Below, in pieces: positions 16,678 through 25,111 of a stretch of DNA of 64,000 nucleotides. Position 1 is the stretch's first letter. The number at the start of each line of letters is the position of its first letter. The translations under genes were made by a program, and so were the position numbers. The notes beneath the pieces are model-generated. The model saw only the letters and a program-made list of their open reading frames with translations, did no database searches and was not told the origin of the DNA. Source of the stretch: a virus. The stretch spans positions 28,631-92,630 of the IMG/VR virus record IMGVR_UViG_3300031669_000007; one strand, written 5' to 3'.

Positions 16678-17802
16678 TTATGTATTCCTTGCGAAATTAG
16701 CCTGGCTAAATTGGGTGCGATTAACCAATTTAATTGGTCCTCCCTCGTCGCTAGATACATAGCCCTCACCGCCACGTGCGCCTGCAATGTGTGCGATAAC
16801 TGTTCCTTCATGTGAATCTAATTGATGAAGTATATCTAATTTTAGTCCGGTAATTAAATCGAATATATTAAATACTGCCTGTAATCCTGCTGCGTTTTGT
16901 TCTGAATAGGCAATTACCTTACCGACCATTGCCTTAGATATCTTTGGGTTAGATTGAACCCAAGAACCGAACTTAGCATATAGATTGGTTAAATCTCTTG
17001 TCTTAACCTGTGCATTGACGTATGTGTATAATAGATCAGGCAATGCTGCCATCTTTTGTTCACGCAATACATCTTCGTCAAGGAACGCATCTACCACTTT
17101 GGCATTCTTCTTAACGTATTGTGTGATCTGTTTGGCTTTTACTTTGTCTGCTTGAAGAGTAGCTTCGTTCTTAATCTCCGGGCCTAAGATGCATAATGGG
17201 CCATTGAGGTTTAGTCCTGCTGTATTCTTTAATGGAACACCGTCTGCACCCACGTCTGAATAAAAGGTGTGAACAGCCATCCCAGCTTTTGATTGAGCTA
17301 TGTGATGTCCGAGTTCAGAGTTCTTATCTACTTCATACGTTACCGTATTAGGCGTAAAGATGAATCGCTTAGTTGTTTCTTTTAGTTCGCCAGGGAACCA
17401 CATAATATCGCCAAACACAAAACCACGATAATTAGAAGGCACCGAAGCCTGAACGATAGGCCAGATTGCGACGATTTTAGCGAGATAATCTTCATCTCCA
17501 CCTTTGCTGCGCTTTTGCTTAACAAATTCTTTAGCTGATTTATATAGTCCATTGTATCCTTTCGCGCCAAATCCCGCTTTGTCAGTGAAGATGAATTCTC
17601 CATCTTCATTACGACCGAATACACAACTTGGTTTTCCATCCCATTTGATTGACAAAATATCTTTACTCTTGCTTAGACTTAATAAGTTATTAACTGCTCT
17701 GAGAGCACCAGCAGATTTTTCCCAAAAAACTAAGTCCTCGGCGTGCTGAATGCGAGCACCCTCATTGAGAACTGATTCTACTATTATTTCATTGATTTTC
17801 AT
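16678..17802 (-). CDS. Capsid-targeted RNA/DNA ligase-like protein (DUF6267-like)
   Basis: The protein has 374 residues starting MKINEIIVE, cut expected after E9. The body shows nucleotidyltransferase-superfamily motifs: motif I IKWDGKPS with K53, motif III-like GFVFGDIMW (128-136), motif IV-like EGTVIAHI from E332 and motif V-like IKLV near 358. The opening RIQHAEDLVF and FTDKAGFGAKGY are typical of the phage family DUF6267 as I recall it. It may adenylate or ligate nucleic acid, but no substrate is known. It overlaps the HNH gene upstream by 14 bases. Confidence 0.65.
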   Translation of the reverse strand: MKINEIIVESVLNEGARIQHAEDLVFWEKSAGALRAVNNLLSLSKSKDILSIKWDGKPSCVFGRNEDGEFIFTDKAGFGAKGYNGLYKSAKEFVKQKRSKGGDEDYLAKIVAIWPIVQASVPSNYRGFVFGDIMWFPGELKETTKRFIFTPNTVTYEVDKNSELGHHIAQSKAGMAVHTFYSDVGADGVPLKNTAGLNLNGPLCILGPEIKNEATLQADKVKAKQITQYVKKNAKVVDAFLDEDVLREQKMAALPDLLYTYVNAQVKTRDLTNLYAKFGSWVQSNPKISKAMVGKVIAYSEQNAAGLQAVFNIFDLITGLKLDILHQLDSHEGTVIAHIAGARGGEGYVSSDEGGPIKLVNRTQFSQANFARNT

Positions 17803-18544
17803 TTTTTAATCGTTCCTTTAGTAATGGCAACAATGTTTTTCTAAATTCATTCTCATTCATATGCCCTTTAACAGTATTCACTATTCTAAGACAAAAGACT
17901 AAATTTTCTGCGGCGGCGGTTTTCTCAGTAGGCCAGTTATAAAAGAATGCTTCATTGACCGAAATCTTATGATCGATTGTCCTCTTCAGCGGGTCATTTG
18001 GGTTGACTTTTTCTAATAAATTGTCATTGAATGCAATGTCGGTATAATAGCATGTGTTAGGTATTAGGTTAATTTTCTTAATTTTGTCAACCTGTTTTTT
18101 AGTCATTGACTCTACTTCTTTTCTATAATTATTAAATTCCTCATTGATTTTTAATTTTTTATAAGGTATTAAGTTTTGTTTCTTGAACCCTTCTCCGGGT
18201 CGTTGGCCATTATTAATAACGCCATATCGATTAAGCATTGATGCCTGCATTTTACTTTGTCTCTTATCATTGGTGTTTTTACCGCTAATCCCTTCATAAA
18301 CACCGCCCTTCTTCAAAATTTCTGTGATCAAATTTCGCAATTTCCCACCAAAAACTTTAGTGCTTTCTTTCTCAATAACATATTTACAACATTCAGAAAC
18401 CGAATATGTCTCTAAGTAATACTTAGCTATATAATCATTGAGAACATCCTTTAATCGTAATACTTCCTTCTGATAATCAGAACAATTTCTAAAATGAGCC
18501 GTATTTCCCTTAGGTATCTCTAATCCACAAACACATTCACACAT
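17789..18544 (-). CDS. HNH-type homing endonuclease
   Basis: The protein has 251 residues. A Cys/His cluster at the N-terminus (CECVCG...HFRNC) forms a zinc knuckle. The C-terminal nuclease core reads RTIDHKISVNEAFFYNWP, then AAAENLVFCLRIVNTVKG, an HNH variant with conserved D-H...N...N. The middle is basic and helical. The gene begins just after a stray copy of the capsid-targeting coding sequence (MKINELLLDK, about 18585-18612) and ends within the first codons of the next targeted gene, so it seems inserted at that sequence. It has its own CATAAATA promoter and a strong AAGGAG ribosome site. Confidence 0.75.
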   Translation of the reverse strand: MCECVCGLEIPKGNTAHFRNCSDYQKEVLRLKDVLNDYIAKYYLETYSVSECCKYVIEKESTKVFGGKLRNLITEILKKGGVYEGISGKNTNDKRQSKMQASMLNRYGVINNGQRPGEGFKKQNLIPYKKLKINEEFNNYRKEVESMTKKQVDKIKKINLIPNTCYYTDIAFNDNLLEKVNPNDPLKRTIDHKISVNEAFFYNWPTEKTAAAENLVFCLRIVNTVKGHMNENEFRKTLLPLLKERLKNENQ

Positions 18545-18812
18545 AATAGTTCTCCTTACTATTATTTATGCTGGATAGCGTCTTATCTAATAGAAGTTCG
18601 TTAATCTTCATAACTTCCATCCTTTCTGAGATAGGTACAGTTAATAATATTTGTTCAACTTTCTCATAATACTGATATGCGTCCATAATTCTTGGAATGG
18701 CAATACCAACACCGAGAGATATAATACCGGCAGCGGCCAATTTAGCAACTTTTGCTTTAATACTTTCTTCAAGTATTTGTGATTCTGTTAATATAAATTC
18801 GCTTGATTTCAT
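18537..18812 (-). CDS. Small capsid-targeted protein with a fused second targeting motif
   Basis: The protein has 91 residues starting MKSSEFILTE at an ATGA overlap. The middle is a hydrophobic helix (AKLAAAGIISLGVGIAIP) that could be membrane-active. The C-terminus runs into MEVMKINELLLDKTLSSI, a second targeting peptide with its own internal ATG, before the frame ends inside the HNH gene. The tail therefore looks like the beginning of another packaged protein that was cut off by the HNH insertion. Confidence 0.6.
   Translation of the reverse strand: MKSSEFILTESQILEESIKAKVAKLAAAGIISLGVGIAIPRIMDAYQYYEKVEQILLTVPISERMEVMKINELLLDKTLSSINNSKENYYV
18563..18570 (-). promoter_or_regulatory. Late-type promoter variant (CATAAATA)
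   Basis: One mismatch to TATAAATA on the minus strand. A start near 18557 leaves just enough leader for the AAGGAG site before the HNH ATG at 18544. Confidence 0.5.
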
Positions 18813-19567
18813 AATGTCCATCCCTCATTCTGATAATAGTGTTTAGCCAAAACAAGCCAATTTGAATTAACCACTATTGCTTTGTCTGCTATTAGCATTA
18901 TTTCGTGTGATGATCTAATGCCACCTATTAAATCTTTATTAAACTGATAATCACCGTCGATCATAAAATCATTGACATAATTATAATTATCGAATACTTG
19001 TTTCATCTTTTCTTTTAAAGAAAAAGAACTAGCGTGTTCATCTCCGTCGCCAGCTGCATCAGTGAAGTGTTCCATACTTTCATACATATCGACATAATTT
19101 CTGGACCAGCAGAAGCTAAAATTACCCATTGGTATTACCACGACGGTATCACCGTATCCAGATGCCTTAGCTTCCTTACCAAAACAAAATAACGATTGGC
19201 GTCTAATTCTGATGTTTGTTCTTTCTTCAAACCAATCATCTATTGCTGCGCTAACATTCTTGGGTGTGTCTTTTGGGTTACGGTCTTTTCTGATGTTCAC
19301 AGTGTTAAACGGATGCTCTTCTGGTATATCCATTGCCTGATGGTCAGGAATACCCACACCTCTGAATAACGGGTAATTAAACAAAGCATTCTCGATGCCG
19401 CCGACCTGAGTCAGGTATGGTTGTGATGTTCTCGTCAGAAGAGCCGCTAACTCTGACAGCGACGATTTTATTTTATTTACTTCATTTGCATCTGACCATT
19501 CGATATCATTCTCTATTTTTGCTGTGTCAGAATCAAGGTCTTCTAAGATTATGTCTTTAATTTTCAT
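18809..19567 (-). CDS. Capsid-targeted ADP-ribosyltransferase-like protein
   Basis: The protein has 252 residues opening MKIKDIILE. R-S-E triad candidates are R69 (YPLFRGV), S125 (RRQSLFCFG) and E222 (RSSHEIML). Surrounding strands match its neighbour at 19564: DRNPKDTP, DDWFEER and VVVIPMGNFSF. The residue two before the Glu is Ser, not the Gln/Glu of Arg-specific enzymes, so target specificity may differ from T4 Alt. It is coupled by ATGA overlaps on both sides and was probably duplicated from the same ancestor as the 19564 gene. Confidence 0.6.
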   Translation of the reverse strand: MKIKDIILEDLDSDTAKIENDIEWSDANEVNKIKSSLSELAALLTRTSQPYLTQVGGIENALFNYPLFRGVGIPDHQAMDIPEEHPFNTVNIRKDRNPKDTPKNVSAAIDDWFEERTNIRIRRQSLFCFGKEAKASGYGDTVVVIPMGNFSFCWSRNYVDMYESMEHFTDAAGDGDEHASSFSLKEKMKQVFDNYNYVNDFMIDGDYQFNKDLIGGIRSSHEIMLIADKAIVVNSNWLVLAKHYYQNEGWTL

Positions 19568-20232
19568 TCTGGCTCCACCAATTTCTTTAAGAATTTCTGT
19601 CGTATTACTAATGCCTTTTTACAGGAGAGCATTATTTCTGTCCCGGAAAATATCGCACCTCGAATATTGGTATCAAATCGATAATCTCCTGAATCCATAA
19701 ATTCGTTTATTCTAGCTTTGTAAAACTGTTCTGCCTCATGCACAGACATGCCAGCACCTCCGTTGGGCGGCTTGTAGTTAAATTTGCCTAATGCAACAAA
19801 TAAGTCTCTATACTGGGCAGAATATGCATAGTGGTATTCTCCCATTGGTATTACAATTAATGCACCGGTTGCCATTCCTGAATAAGAAATAGCGATATCA
19901 AATCGACCAGTGCAATGCAACGATGTCTGTCTAAATCTGACACCTACACGCTCTTGAAACCAGTCGTCAATGAGAATCTGAACTCCTTCAGGGGTATCTG
20001 TCGGAATCCGATTTTGATTTACTATAACAGTTTTGGCGTGAGAACCAGGCGGAAATTCTATTTTCTCTATTCCTCGATACATTGGATAGTCGATTATTGC
20101 AGCGTCGAATCCACCTATCTCTTGAAGATATGGTTGACATTGTTCTTCTGCGAACATTCTTATGCCAGCAAACTCTTTAAGAAGCTCTTTTTTAGTGTCA
20201 CTGTCTTCAGTAATTATCTCTTGTATTTTCAC
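19564..20232 (-). CDS. Capsid-targeted ADP-ribosyltransferase-like protein
   Basis: The protein has 222 residues opening MKIQEIITE. It is a tandem paralogue of 18809-19567, with aligned triad candidates R53 (YPMYRGI), S104 (RQTSLHCTG) and E199 (FSGTEIML). Shared blocks include NRIPTDTP, DDWFQER and LIVIPMGEYHY. The two copies differ mainly in the loops between 140 and 190. As with the copy downstream, NAD+-dependent modification of host proteins is a motif-based inference. Confidence 0.6.
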   Translation of the reverse strand: MKIQEIITEDSDTKKELLKEFAGIRMFAEEQCQPYLQEIGGFDAAIIDYPMYRGIEKIEFPPGSHAKTVIVNQNRIPTDTPEGVQILIDDWFQERVGVRFRQTSLHCTGRFDIAISYSGMATGALIVIPMGEYHYAYSAQYRDLFVALGKFNYKPPNGGAGMSVHEAEQFYKARINEFMDSGDYRFDTNIRGAIFSGTEIMLSCKKALVIRQKFLKKLVEPE

Positions 20233-20990
20233 TTTGGGTTCACCATCTGAGATAACGATCTATACCAGGATGGAGAACCTACTTGAATAGATTCTGGCAA
20301 GTTAATTAATCCCTTTTTGGCATCTTCTCTTGCCTGTGCTAGTTTTGCATCTCTAGCTGGGTCAGATGCCAATGCTTTCATTATTGTTTTAATGCTGGCC
20401 AGGTCTGCTGCTGTTGCCTTAGGATTAAGCAGTATCTTAGCCACAGAATCTTTGTCGTCTGCTACCACCACGCCTGTCTCTCTGTTAACTAGCTTGCCCT
20501 CAAATGGGCTGAACTTTAAGCCTAATGATTTGGCAATGCTTGAATATAATATGAATAGCTGACCGCCCTTAAAGTCTGGATCATCGTATTGTCCTGACGG
20601 ACCATGCTGATGGAACGGTGCGACTTTAGCTGCATTCGGAATGACCATAATATCTAGCTGAACAAACGTGCCATCTGGCACTGGCATACGAACGTGGACA
20701 TTACGTCCCGACAATGCGACCTGAAACCCCTCTTTCTCAATGTATTGCTTTAATGCTAATTTAGTATATTTCTCGTCTGGTGTATTAAATAACTGTGCTA
20801 ATTTACCGGCATCAACAAATACATCCATGTCACCTGACTCAACCTTATATCCAGCCGATCCGATATCTGGAATAATATTAATTCCAAATGGCATTATCTT
20901 CTGAATATCTTTAATTATTCCTGGGACATATTCTCTTTTAATTGGAGATACGTCAGGAAATACATTTCCGCCTTCATTTAATTGATGCAT
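20229..20990 (-). CDS. Nucleotidyltransferase-fold protein, probably packaged
   Basis: I start it at ATG 20990 because AAAAGGAATTAAT precedes it; a longer frame reaches 21017. The N-terminus MHQLNEGGNVFPD differs from the MKINEII type but has LNE followed by Gly. The catalytic core of the Pol-beta superfamily is clear: IGSAGYKVESGDMDVFVD gives GS (44-45) and the metal pair D54/D56, with a third acid in FVQLDIMVI. About 253 residues. Related phage proteins are uncharacterised; possible roles are nucleotidylation of RNA, protein or small molecules. Confidence 0.65.
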   Translation of the reverse strand: MHQLNEGGNVFPDVSPIKREYVPGIIKDIQKIMPFGINIIPDIGSAGYKVESGDMDVFVDAGKLAQLFNTPDEKYTKLALKQYIEKEGFQVALSGRNVHVRMPVPDGTFVQLDIMVIPNAAKVAPFHQHGPSGQYDDPDFKGGQLFILYSSIAKSLGLKFSPFEGKLVNRETGVVVADDKDSVAKILLNPKATAADLASIKTIMKALASDPARDAKLAQAREDAKKGLINLPESIQVGSPSWYRSLSQMVNPK

Positions 20991-20991
20991 A

Positions 20992-21975
20992 TTAATTCCT
21001 TTTAGCTTTACCGCCATATGTTGGAGCTAACACCTGGTTCAACGTTGGCTTGTCCTTAGGCAGTGGATCATTGACTGTTTTGTGCCATTCTTTGCCGGTT
21101 CTCGGCGTATCTAAGCTATTTTTCTTCTTTTTATTTTTTGCTTCTTCTAACTTCTCTTTCTTTAAGCGTCTGACAGCCATCTCCTTAACTGTGTATTCAT
21201 TGATCAGCTTTTTAGCTTTGTTAATTGATTCGGTCATTTCTAGTTCCTCGTTATTTGTGCTGCGATTACCGACTATGCGGTTATACAGATCTGGCCGTAC
21301 TCCGACTTTATCAGTGTGCTGTTTTGTTGCCTTAGCATAATAGTTGCCGGCCAAGTTCTTAGATATTTCATTGACTTGTGATTCTTCGGTTGGCTGCGGT
21401 TCTTGCTTAGGCCGTCTATTAGCTCTAGCTTGCATTCTTCTTTGATAGCTAGGAGCCATTTTGTAAGGAGTTTGTGGAGATGGTGGAGCAGGAATAAACG
21501 TTCCTGTCTGATTGTCGGCCATTTTCTCTAATGCCTGAACTTGTGTAGGATCGACAATTTTTTGATTTAATTCATTGACCCAACCTGCATTAGTTTTATA
21601 ATATTTTCCCTTACTTCTAGGGTCAATGATCATAAACTTTTCCCCTGGCCTTAGAGCAGGCTCCTTCTGAGGCGTCTGAGACGTCTGACCTTGAGTAGGC
21701 ATATTTGATGCTCTATTTGGGTTTGGTTTTACTTGCATCTGAGCTTGGCTTCTGGCTTGCGTAACTTCTTGGCGTTTTTGTTGAAAGTTTTTTTCTGCTT
21801 GATGACTTAAACTATGCTCTAAGTCGTGGGCGCCTAACCCCCTTGCCAGACCAGAATAGGCATTAGCGTTTCTATCAATGTGGCTACTAGCTGCGGCAGC
21901 GGCGTTAGCTGCACCCTTCTTAATAGCGTCCCATATTCCTTCGTCTAACTCACTGCTAAATTCATTGATCTTCAT
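20992..21975 (-). CDS. Capsid-targeted low-complexity internal protein
   Basis: The protein has 327 residues starting MKINEFSSELDEGIWDAIKK, with possible cuts after E9 or E12. The bulk is Gln/Pro/Asn/Lys-rich and probably disordered, with an Ala-rich helix at 20-30. An internal block SQVNEISKNLAGNYYAKA recalls segments repeated in other T4-like internal virion proteins. Very basic stretches (KKKKN, RRMQARANRRPK) could bind packaged DNA. No enzyme domain is evident. Confidence 0.6.
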   Translation of the reverse strand: MKINEFSSELDEGIWDAIKKGAANAAAAASSHIDRNANAYSGLARGLGAHDLEHSLSHQAEKNFQQKRQEVTQARSQAQMQVKPNPNRASNMPTQGQTSQTPQKEPALRPGEKFMIIDPRSKGKYYKTNAGWVNELNQKIVDPTQVQALEKMADNQTGTFIPAPPSPQTPYKMAPSYQRRMQARANRRPKQEPQPTEESQVNEISKNLAGNYYAKATKQHTDKVGVRPDLYNRIVGNRSTNNEELEMTESINKAKKLINEYTVKEMAVRRLKKEKLEEAKNKKKKNSLDTPRTGKEWHKTVNDPLPKDKPTLNQVLAPTYGGKAKRN

Positions 21976-22216
21976 TCTTGTTCACTCTCCTGACTCCCCG
22001 GGCGAACTTTGATGTGTCTTGTGCTCTGATGCTATTAAGTAATCTACGCTCTAAGTCAGCGGCTGTTTCGGGGTCATAGTTCTCCCGTATCAAATTGATT
22101 AAATTAATTGCACCCTGAATAATGTGCGTGGCGCGGCTTTCTAGTAGTTTTTCTCTATCTCGATGGACTAATAGACTATCGAGCTCATCTAAGATGCTTT
22201 TTGTTTGTTTTTTCAC
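21962..22216 (-). CDS. Small helical protein, GTG start
   Basis: The protein has 84 residues, helical and charged (LDELDSLLVHRDREKLLE, then LERRLLNSIR). The start is GTG, supported by GGGGAGAGG eight bases upstream, and an AATAAATA late-type element ends 29 bases before it. It overlaps the next targeted gene by 14 bases. No family is recognised; the position heads the late operon of packaged proteins. Confidence 0.6.
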   Translation of the reverse strand: MKKQTKSILDELDSLLVHRDREKLLESRATHIIQGAINLINLIRENYDPETAADLERRLLNSIRAQDTSKFARGVRRVNKNEDQ

Positions 22217-22244
22217 AAGAAATGCCTCTCCCCTGGGGTTATTG

Positions 22245-22252
22245 TATTTATT
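22245..22252 (-). promoter_or_regulatory. Late-type promoter variant (AATAAATA)
   Basis: One mismatch to the late octamer on the minus strand, spaced correctly for a transcript starting near 22239 and carrying the GGGGAGAGG ribosome site of the 22216 GTG start. It may drive the whole packaged-protein operon down to 15143. Confidence 0.45.
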
Positions 22253-22267
22253 CGGAATTGTGAATGG

Positions 22268-22504
22268 TTACTTTTTAATCGACGAAGCAATGACCTTAAG
22301 GTCATTGAATTCTTCTTCAGAATACTCTTTTCCGTATAGATACCAACGCTGCCAGATCGGAAAGCATAATTCTTTGGCATATATAACTGCAGGACCATCT
22401 TCCCTATGAAAGATATTATTAAGCATATAGAATTTACTACCATTTGAATCAATGATAATCTTAGTCTTTAAGACATTGATAAGTTGATCGTCTGTCAGTT
22501 CCAT
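22268..22504 (-). CDS. MORN-like small protein
   Basis: The protein has 78 residues. The central segment FHREDGPAVIYA followed by WYLYGKEYSEEEF matches the short REDGPA...WYxxGxxHS repeat found in many phage proteins of unknown role. An overlapping frame at 22213-22452 lacks such a signature and was dropped. It lies two bases from the helicase stop and is probably co-transcribed. Confidence 0.65.
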   Translation of the reverse strand: MELTDDQLINVLKTKIIIDSNGSKFYMLNNIFHREDGPAVIYAKELCFPIWQRWYLYGKEYSEEEFNDLKVIASSIKK

Positions 22505-22505
22505 A

Positions 22506-23939
22506 TTATTTCTTAGCTCCTAATCCTGATATCATTGATTTAAGTCTGGCGGCATTAATTTCTCCTGCTCCCTTACCTGTAATCTCTGCCTCAGTCTGAC
22601 TTACTGCGGTTGTGGTTGTTGATTTTGGCTTAATCTTACTCAGGATACTATTTGCTACTGATGGTGGTATTCCCGAATCTTCCTCGCCAGTTCCGGCATC
22701 TACAATACGCAAGCTGTCTACATTAAAGTCTAATTCCACCTTGGTGCCGATACCAGAGCTTGAACGAGTTTTCAACAGTTGAAGTTGATACTTGCCGCGC
22801 TCTCGCATTGCGCGGGACGTAAAGATACCAAACACGTTATCTGCTGTGTTGATCTTGCTAATACCGCCTGAAATGTGACTGTGGTCAAATTCAACTTCAT
22901 CTACTGCTGATCTATTTAACTGTGATGCTGTAATGAATAAAATATTTAATTCCCTAGCCAAGTTACGCAATTCTTCTGAAACATACTTATCCTTGACGAA
23001 TAAGTCGTTCGGGCTAACCTTGGCTGATACTGGCATCAGCAGATCCAAATAATCCACCATTAAGAAATCTACCTTCTTTCCAGTCTGAATCTGAAACTCT
23101 CTAATATAAGCACGAATATCGTTTACGTTAGATTGCGCTGGCATATATTTAATTTGAAATGCTCCAGACTTCTTAGCTGCCATTCGAACCTTAAGTTCTA
23201 CGTCGTCTAGGTTCTTAAATAGCTCACGTGTGCTTACGTTTGCAATCATTGAATCGATACGCATTGAACATAGGCCCTCGCTTAATTCTAATGTTAAATA
23301 GATACCATTTAATCCCGCCGTAATCCAGTTTACGGATATATTTTGCATGAATAATGATTTACCTGAGCCAGATCCTCCCGCAAAGATGTTTAGCTCGCCT
23401 CTATTCATACCGCCAAATAATGCTTTATCCAATGCTGGCCAACCTGTGCTAAATTGCCCGTTGCCTGACTTAATTGCCATAAGCCGCGCTCTTGGGTCTG
23501 CAAAGTAATCAGTTCCAATATCCTTAACAAGTCCAATTTGAACTGCATCTTTAATTAACTTCTCAATTGGTGCGCGATTGCCTTTCTCTAAGTAGTCTGC
23601 TGCCTTTAATATGGCGCGTTCTAATGCTTTACTCTGACTAAATCCCTCAAACTCTTCTAAGAACCAATCAGTGTGTTCTTCTGTCAGATCCTTTGTCGGT
23701 TTAAGCGTTGTGCCAACCGACGCGTTAATTTGCTCGATTGTTGGCATTGCTTTATATTTCTCTGTGTGCTCTTTAATGAATGTTGCCGCTGGCTGCAATG
23801 AACGAGCAAAGTTCTTTGAATCAAATATATTCTGCACCCTGACATATGATTCGGGGTGGTCTAACATTATTTCTAAGAATAGTTTCTGTAGGTCGTCGGT
23901 ATATTCTTTTGCTTGTGTTTTTTCTTCTTTATTATACAT
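22506..23939 (-). CDS. 41: Replicative DNA helicase, T4 gp41-like (DnaB family)
   Basis: The protein has 477 residues. The N-terminal 140 residues form the helical primase-interacting domain. The RecA-like core begins with FSTGWPALDKALFGG, then Walker A AGGSGSGKS (188-195), LTLELSEG, Walker B FLMVDYLDLL and the ITASQLNR sensor. A Gly/Thr-rich C-terminal tail follows. It unwinds the fork 5' to 3' in the phage replisome. The start overlaps the primase stop by eight bases, the same helicase-primase pairing as T4 41 and 61. No intein is present, although gp41 genes elsewhere carry one. Confidence 0.92.
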   Translation of the reverse strand: MYNKEEKTQAKEYTDDLQKLFLEIMLDHPESYVRVQNIFDSKNFARSLQPAATFIKEHTEKYKAMPTIEQINASVGTTLKPTKDLTEEHTDWFLEEFEGFSQSKALERAILKAADYLEKGNRAPIEKLIKDAVQIGLVKDIGTDYFADPRARLMAIKSGNGQFSTGWPALDKALFGGMNRGELNIFAGGSGSGKSLFMQNISVNWITAGLNGIYLTLELSEGLCSMRIDSMIANVSTRELFKNLDDVELKVRMAAKKSGAFQIKYMPAQSNVNDIRAYIREFQIQTGKKVDFLMVDYLDLLMPVSAKVSPNDLFVKDKYVSEELRNLARELNILFITASQLNRSAVDEVEFDHSHISGGISKINTADNVFGIFTSRAMRERGKYQLQLLKTRSSSGIGTKVELDFNVDSLRIVDAGTGEEDSGIPPSVANSILSKIKPKSTTTTAVSQTEAEITGKGAGEINAARLKSMISGLGAKK

Positions 23940-25011
23940 ACTTCTTCCTCAATAATTTTATCTTTAGTGGATTAGATTCTATAGAATCTAATATAGTTTT
24001 AAGCACGAATAATTTTCCATATTTTTGAACTGCTTGGTTAATATCTACGCACGTCTCTGCCCATATTGGGAAACTAACTGACCAGGAATTGGCCAGTGCC
24101 ACATCTATAAGATTTCCGCCAGTCTTGTTCCAATCCGGAACCACAATAATTTCTCTATCTAATCCTTCTATAATATCAATTTGAGTTTTGGTTATGTCTG
24201 ATTTAAGAACAGCGACCGCATCAATACTTATCGCATCAAATACACCCTCGCAAACAATTACAACCTTCCAGTCTTTTTTCTGTTTATCAATATTAAATAC
24301 ATAACCAGTGTCGATATGCTGAATATACTTAGGCGTAATGTCATCATTTAATGCTCTGGCGGTAAATCCTATTATTTCATTTTTCCAAGTAAATGGTATA
24401 ATCACCCGTTTATTCATTTTATTTTTCGTATCTGTTGACCAATAGAAATCATATTTTTGCATGTCTATCTTACGGTCATATACATATTCAACCGAATCTA
24501 TTAATCCTCGAGGAAGTGGTTTAAAGTGTTCAGGCGTGGGTTGATGCTCGTCTATTCCTTCATTTGCTAAGATAAAGAAATCCATCATACCCATGAAAGA
24601 TAGTGCCTCGTCTGGTAAAGGTTCTTTCTTAAAGTCTACCTTTACTTCTTCTTTCTTGTGTTCAATCTTTACCAAGCCGAGAAGTTCTTGTCTTTGCTGT
24701 TCACGCTTTGCTTCAATGTTTAGCCGCTGTATCTCTGCTTCGTCTACGTTGAGCCATCTTAGCAACTTACGGAATTTGTAGTATAGCGGATAGCCTGGAG
24801 TATAACTGGCTCTGAAGTTGCAGTTGAAGCAAGAATACGACACTGTTCCATCAGCATTTGCAATCATTCCTCCACGACCACGCGTATCTGCACTTTCGCC
24901 ATTGTGCGGGCAGCAGACGGCATTACCTGAGATCCATCCCTTAGCATCGCGCCTTGTCTTCCTGCCGCTTGTCCATGCGCTTACTGCCGTCGATTGTATA
25001 GGGTTAGTCAT
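23932..25011 (-). CDS. 61: DNA primase, T4 gp61-like (DnaG type)
   Basis: The protein has 359 residues. The zinc-binding domain is at the N-terminus: C33/C34-P-H36 and a later C61-F-N-C64 pair, with GRGG and FNCNF around it. The Toprim core shows VVIVCEGVFDAIS (catalytic Glu) and VVPDWNKTGG (acidic pair position). It makes RNA primers for lagging-strand synthesis with the downstream helicase. The ATG directly follows a TATAAT hexamer (25017-25022) on this strand, so it might be transcribed as a nearly leaderless message. Confidence 0.9.
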   Translation of the reverse strand: MTNPIQSTAVSAWTSGRKTRRDAKGWISGNAVCCPHNGESADTRGRGGMIANADGTVSYSCFNCNFRASYTPGYPLYYKFRKLLRWLNVDEAEIQRLNIEAKREQQRQELLGLVKIEHKKEEVKVDFKKEPLPDEALSFMGMMDFFILANEGIDEHQPTPEHFKPLPRGLIDSVEYVYDRKIDMQKYDFYWSTDTKNKMNKRVIIPFTWKNEIIGFTARALNDDITPKYIQHIDTGYVFNIDKQKKDWKVVIVCEGVFDAISIDAVAVLKSDITKTQIDIIEGLDREIIVVPDWNKTGGNLIDVALANSWSVSFPIWAETCVDINQAVQKYGKLFVLKTILDSIESNPLKIKLLRKKYV

Positions 25012-25076
25012 AATATATTATATAGAATCGTGCTTACAAGAAGCAAGTAATTCGAAGTATTCAGCACTAAAACCGG

Positions 25077-25105
25077 TTGACATTCTAACCGAAAGAGTGT
25101 ATAAT
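25077..25105 (+). promoter_or_regulatory. Perfect sigma70 early promoter
   Basis: TTGACA at 25077-25082, a 17-base spacer, and TATAAT at 25100-25105 match the bacterial consensus exactly. The expected start (about 25112) coincides with the ATG of the small gene that follows, predicting a leaderless message. Confidence 0.9.
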
Positions 25106-25111
25106 AGTCTT

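Noticed and set aside
22213-22452. Alternative minus frame in the 22.2-22.5 kb gap
   Set aside because: It overlaps the MORN-like gene in another frame and lacks its REDGPA signature.
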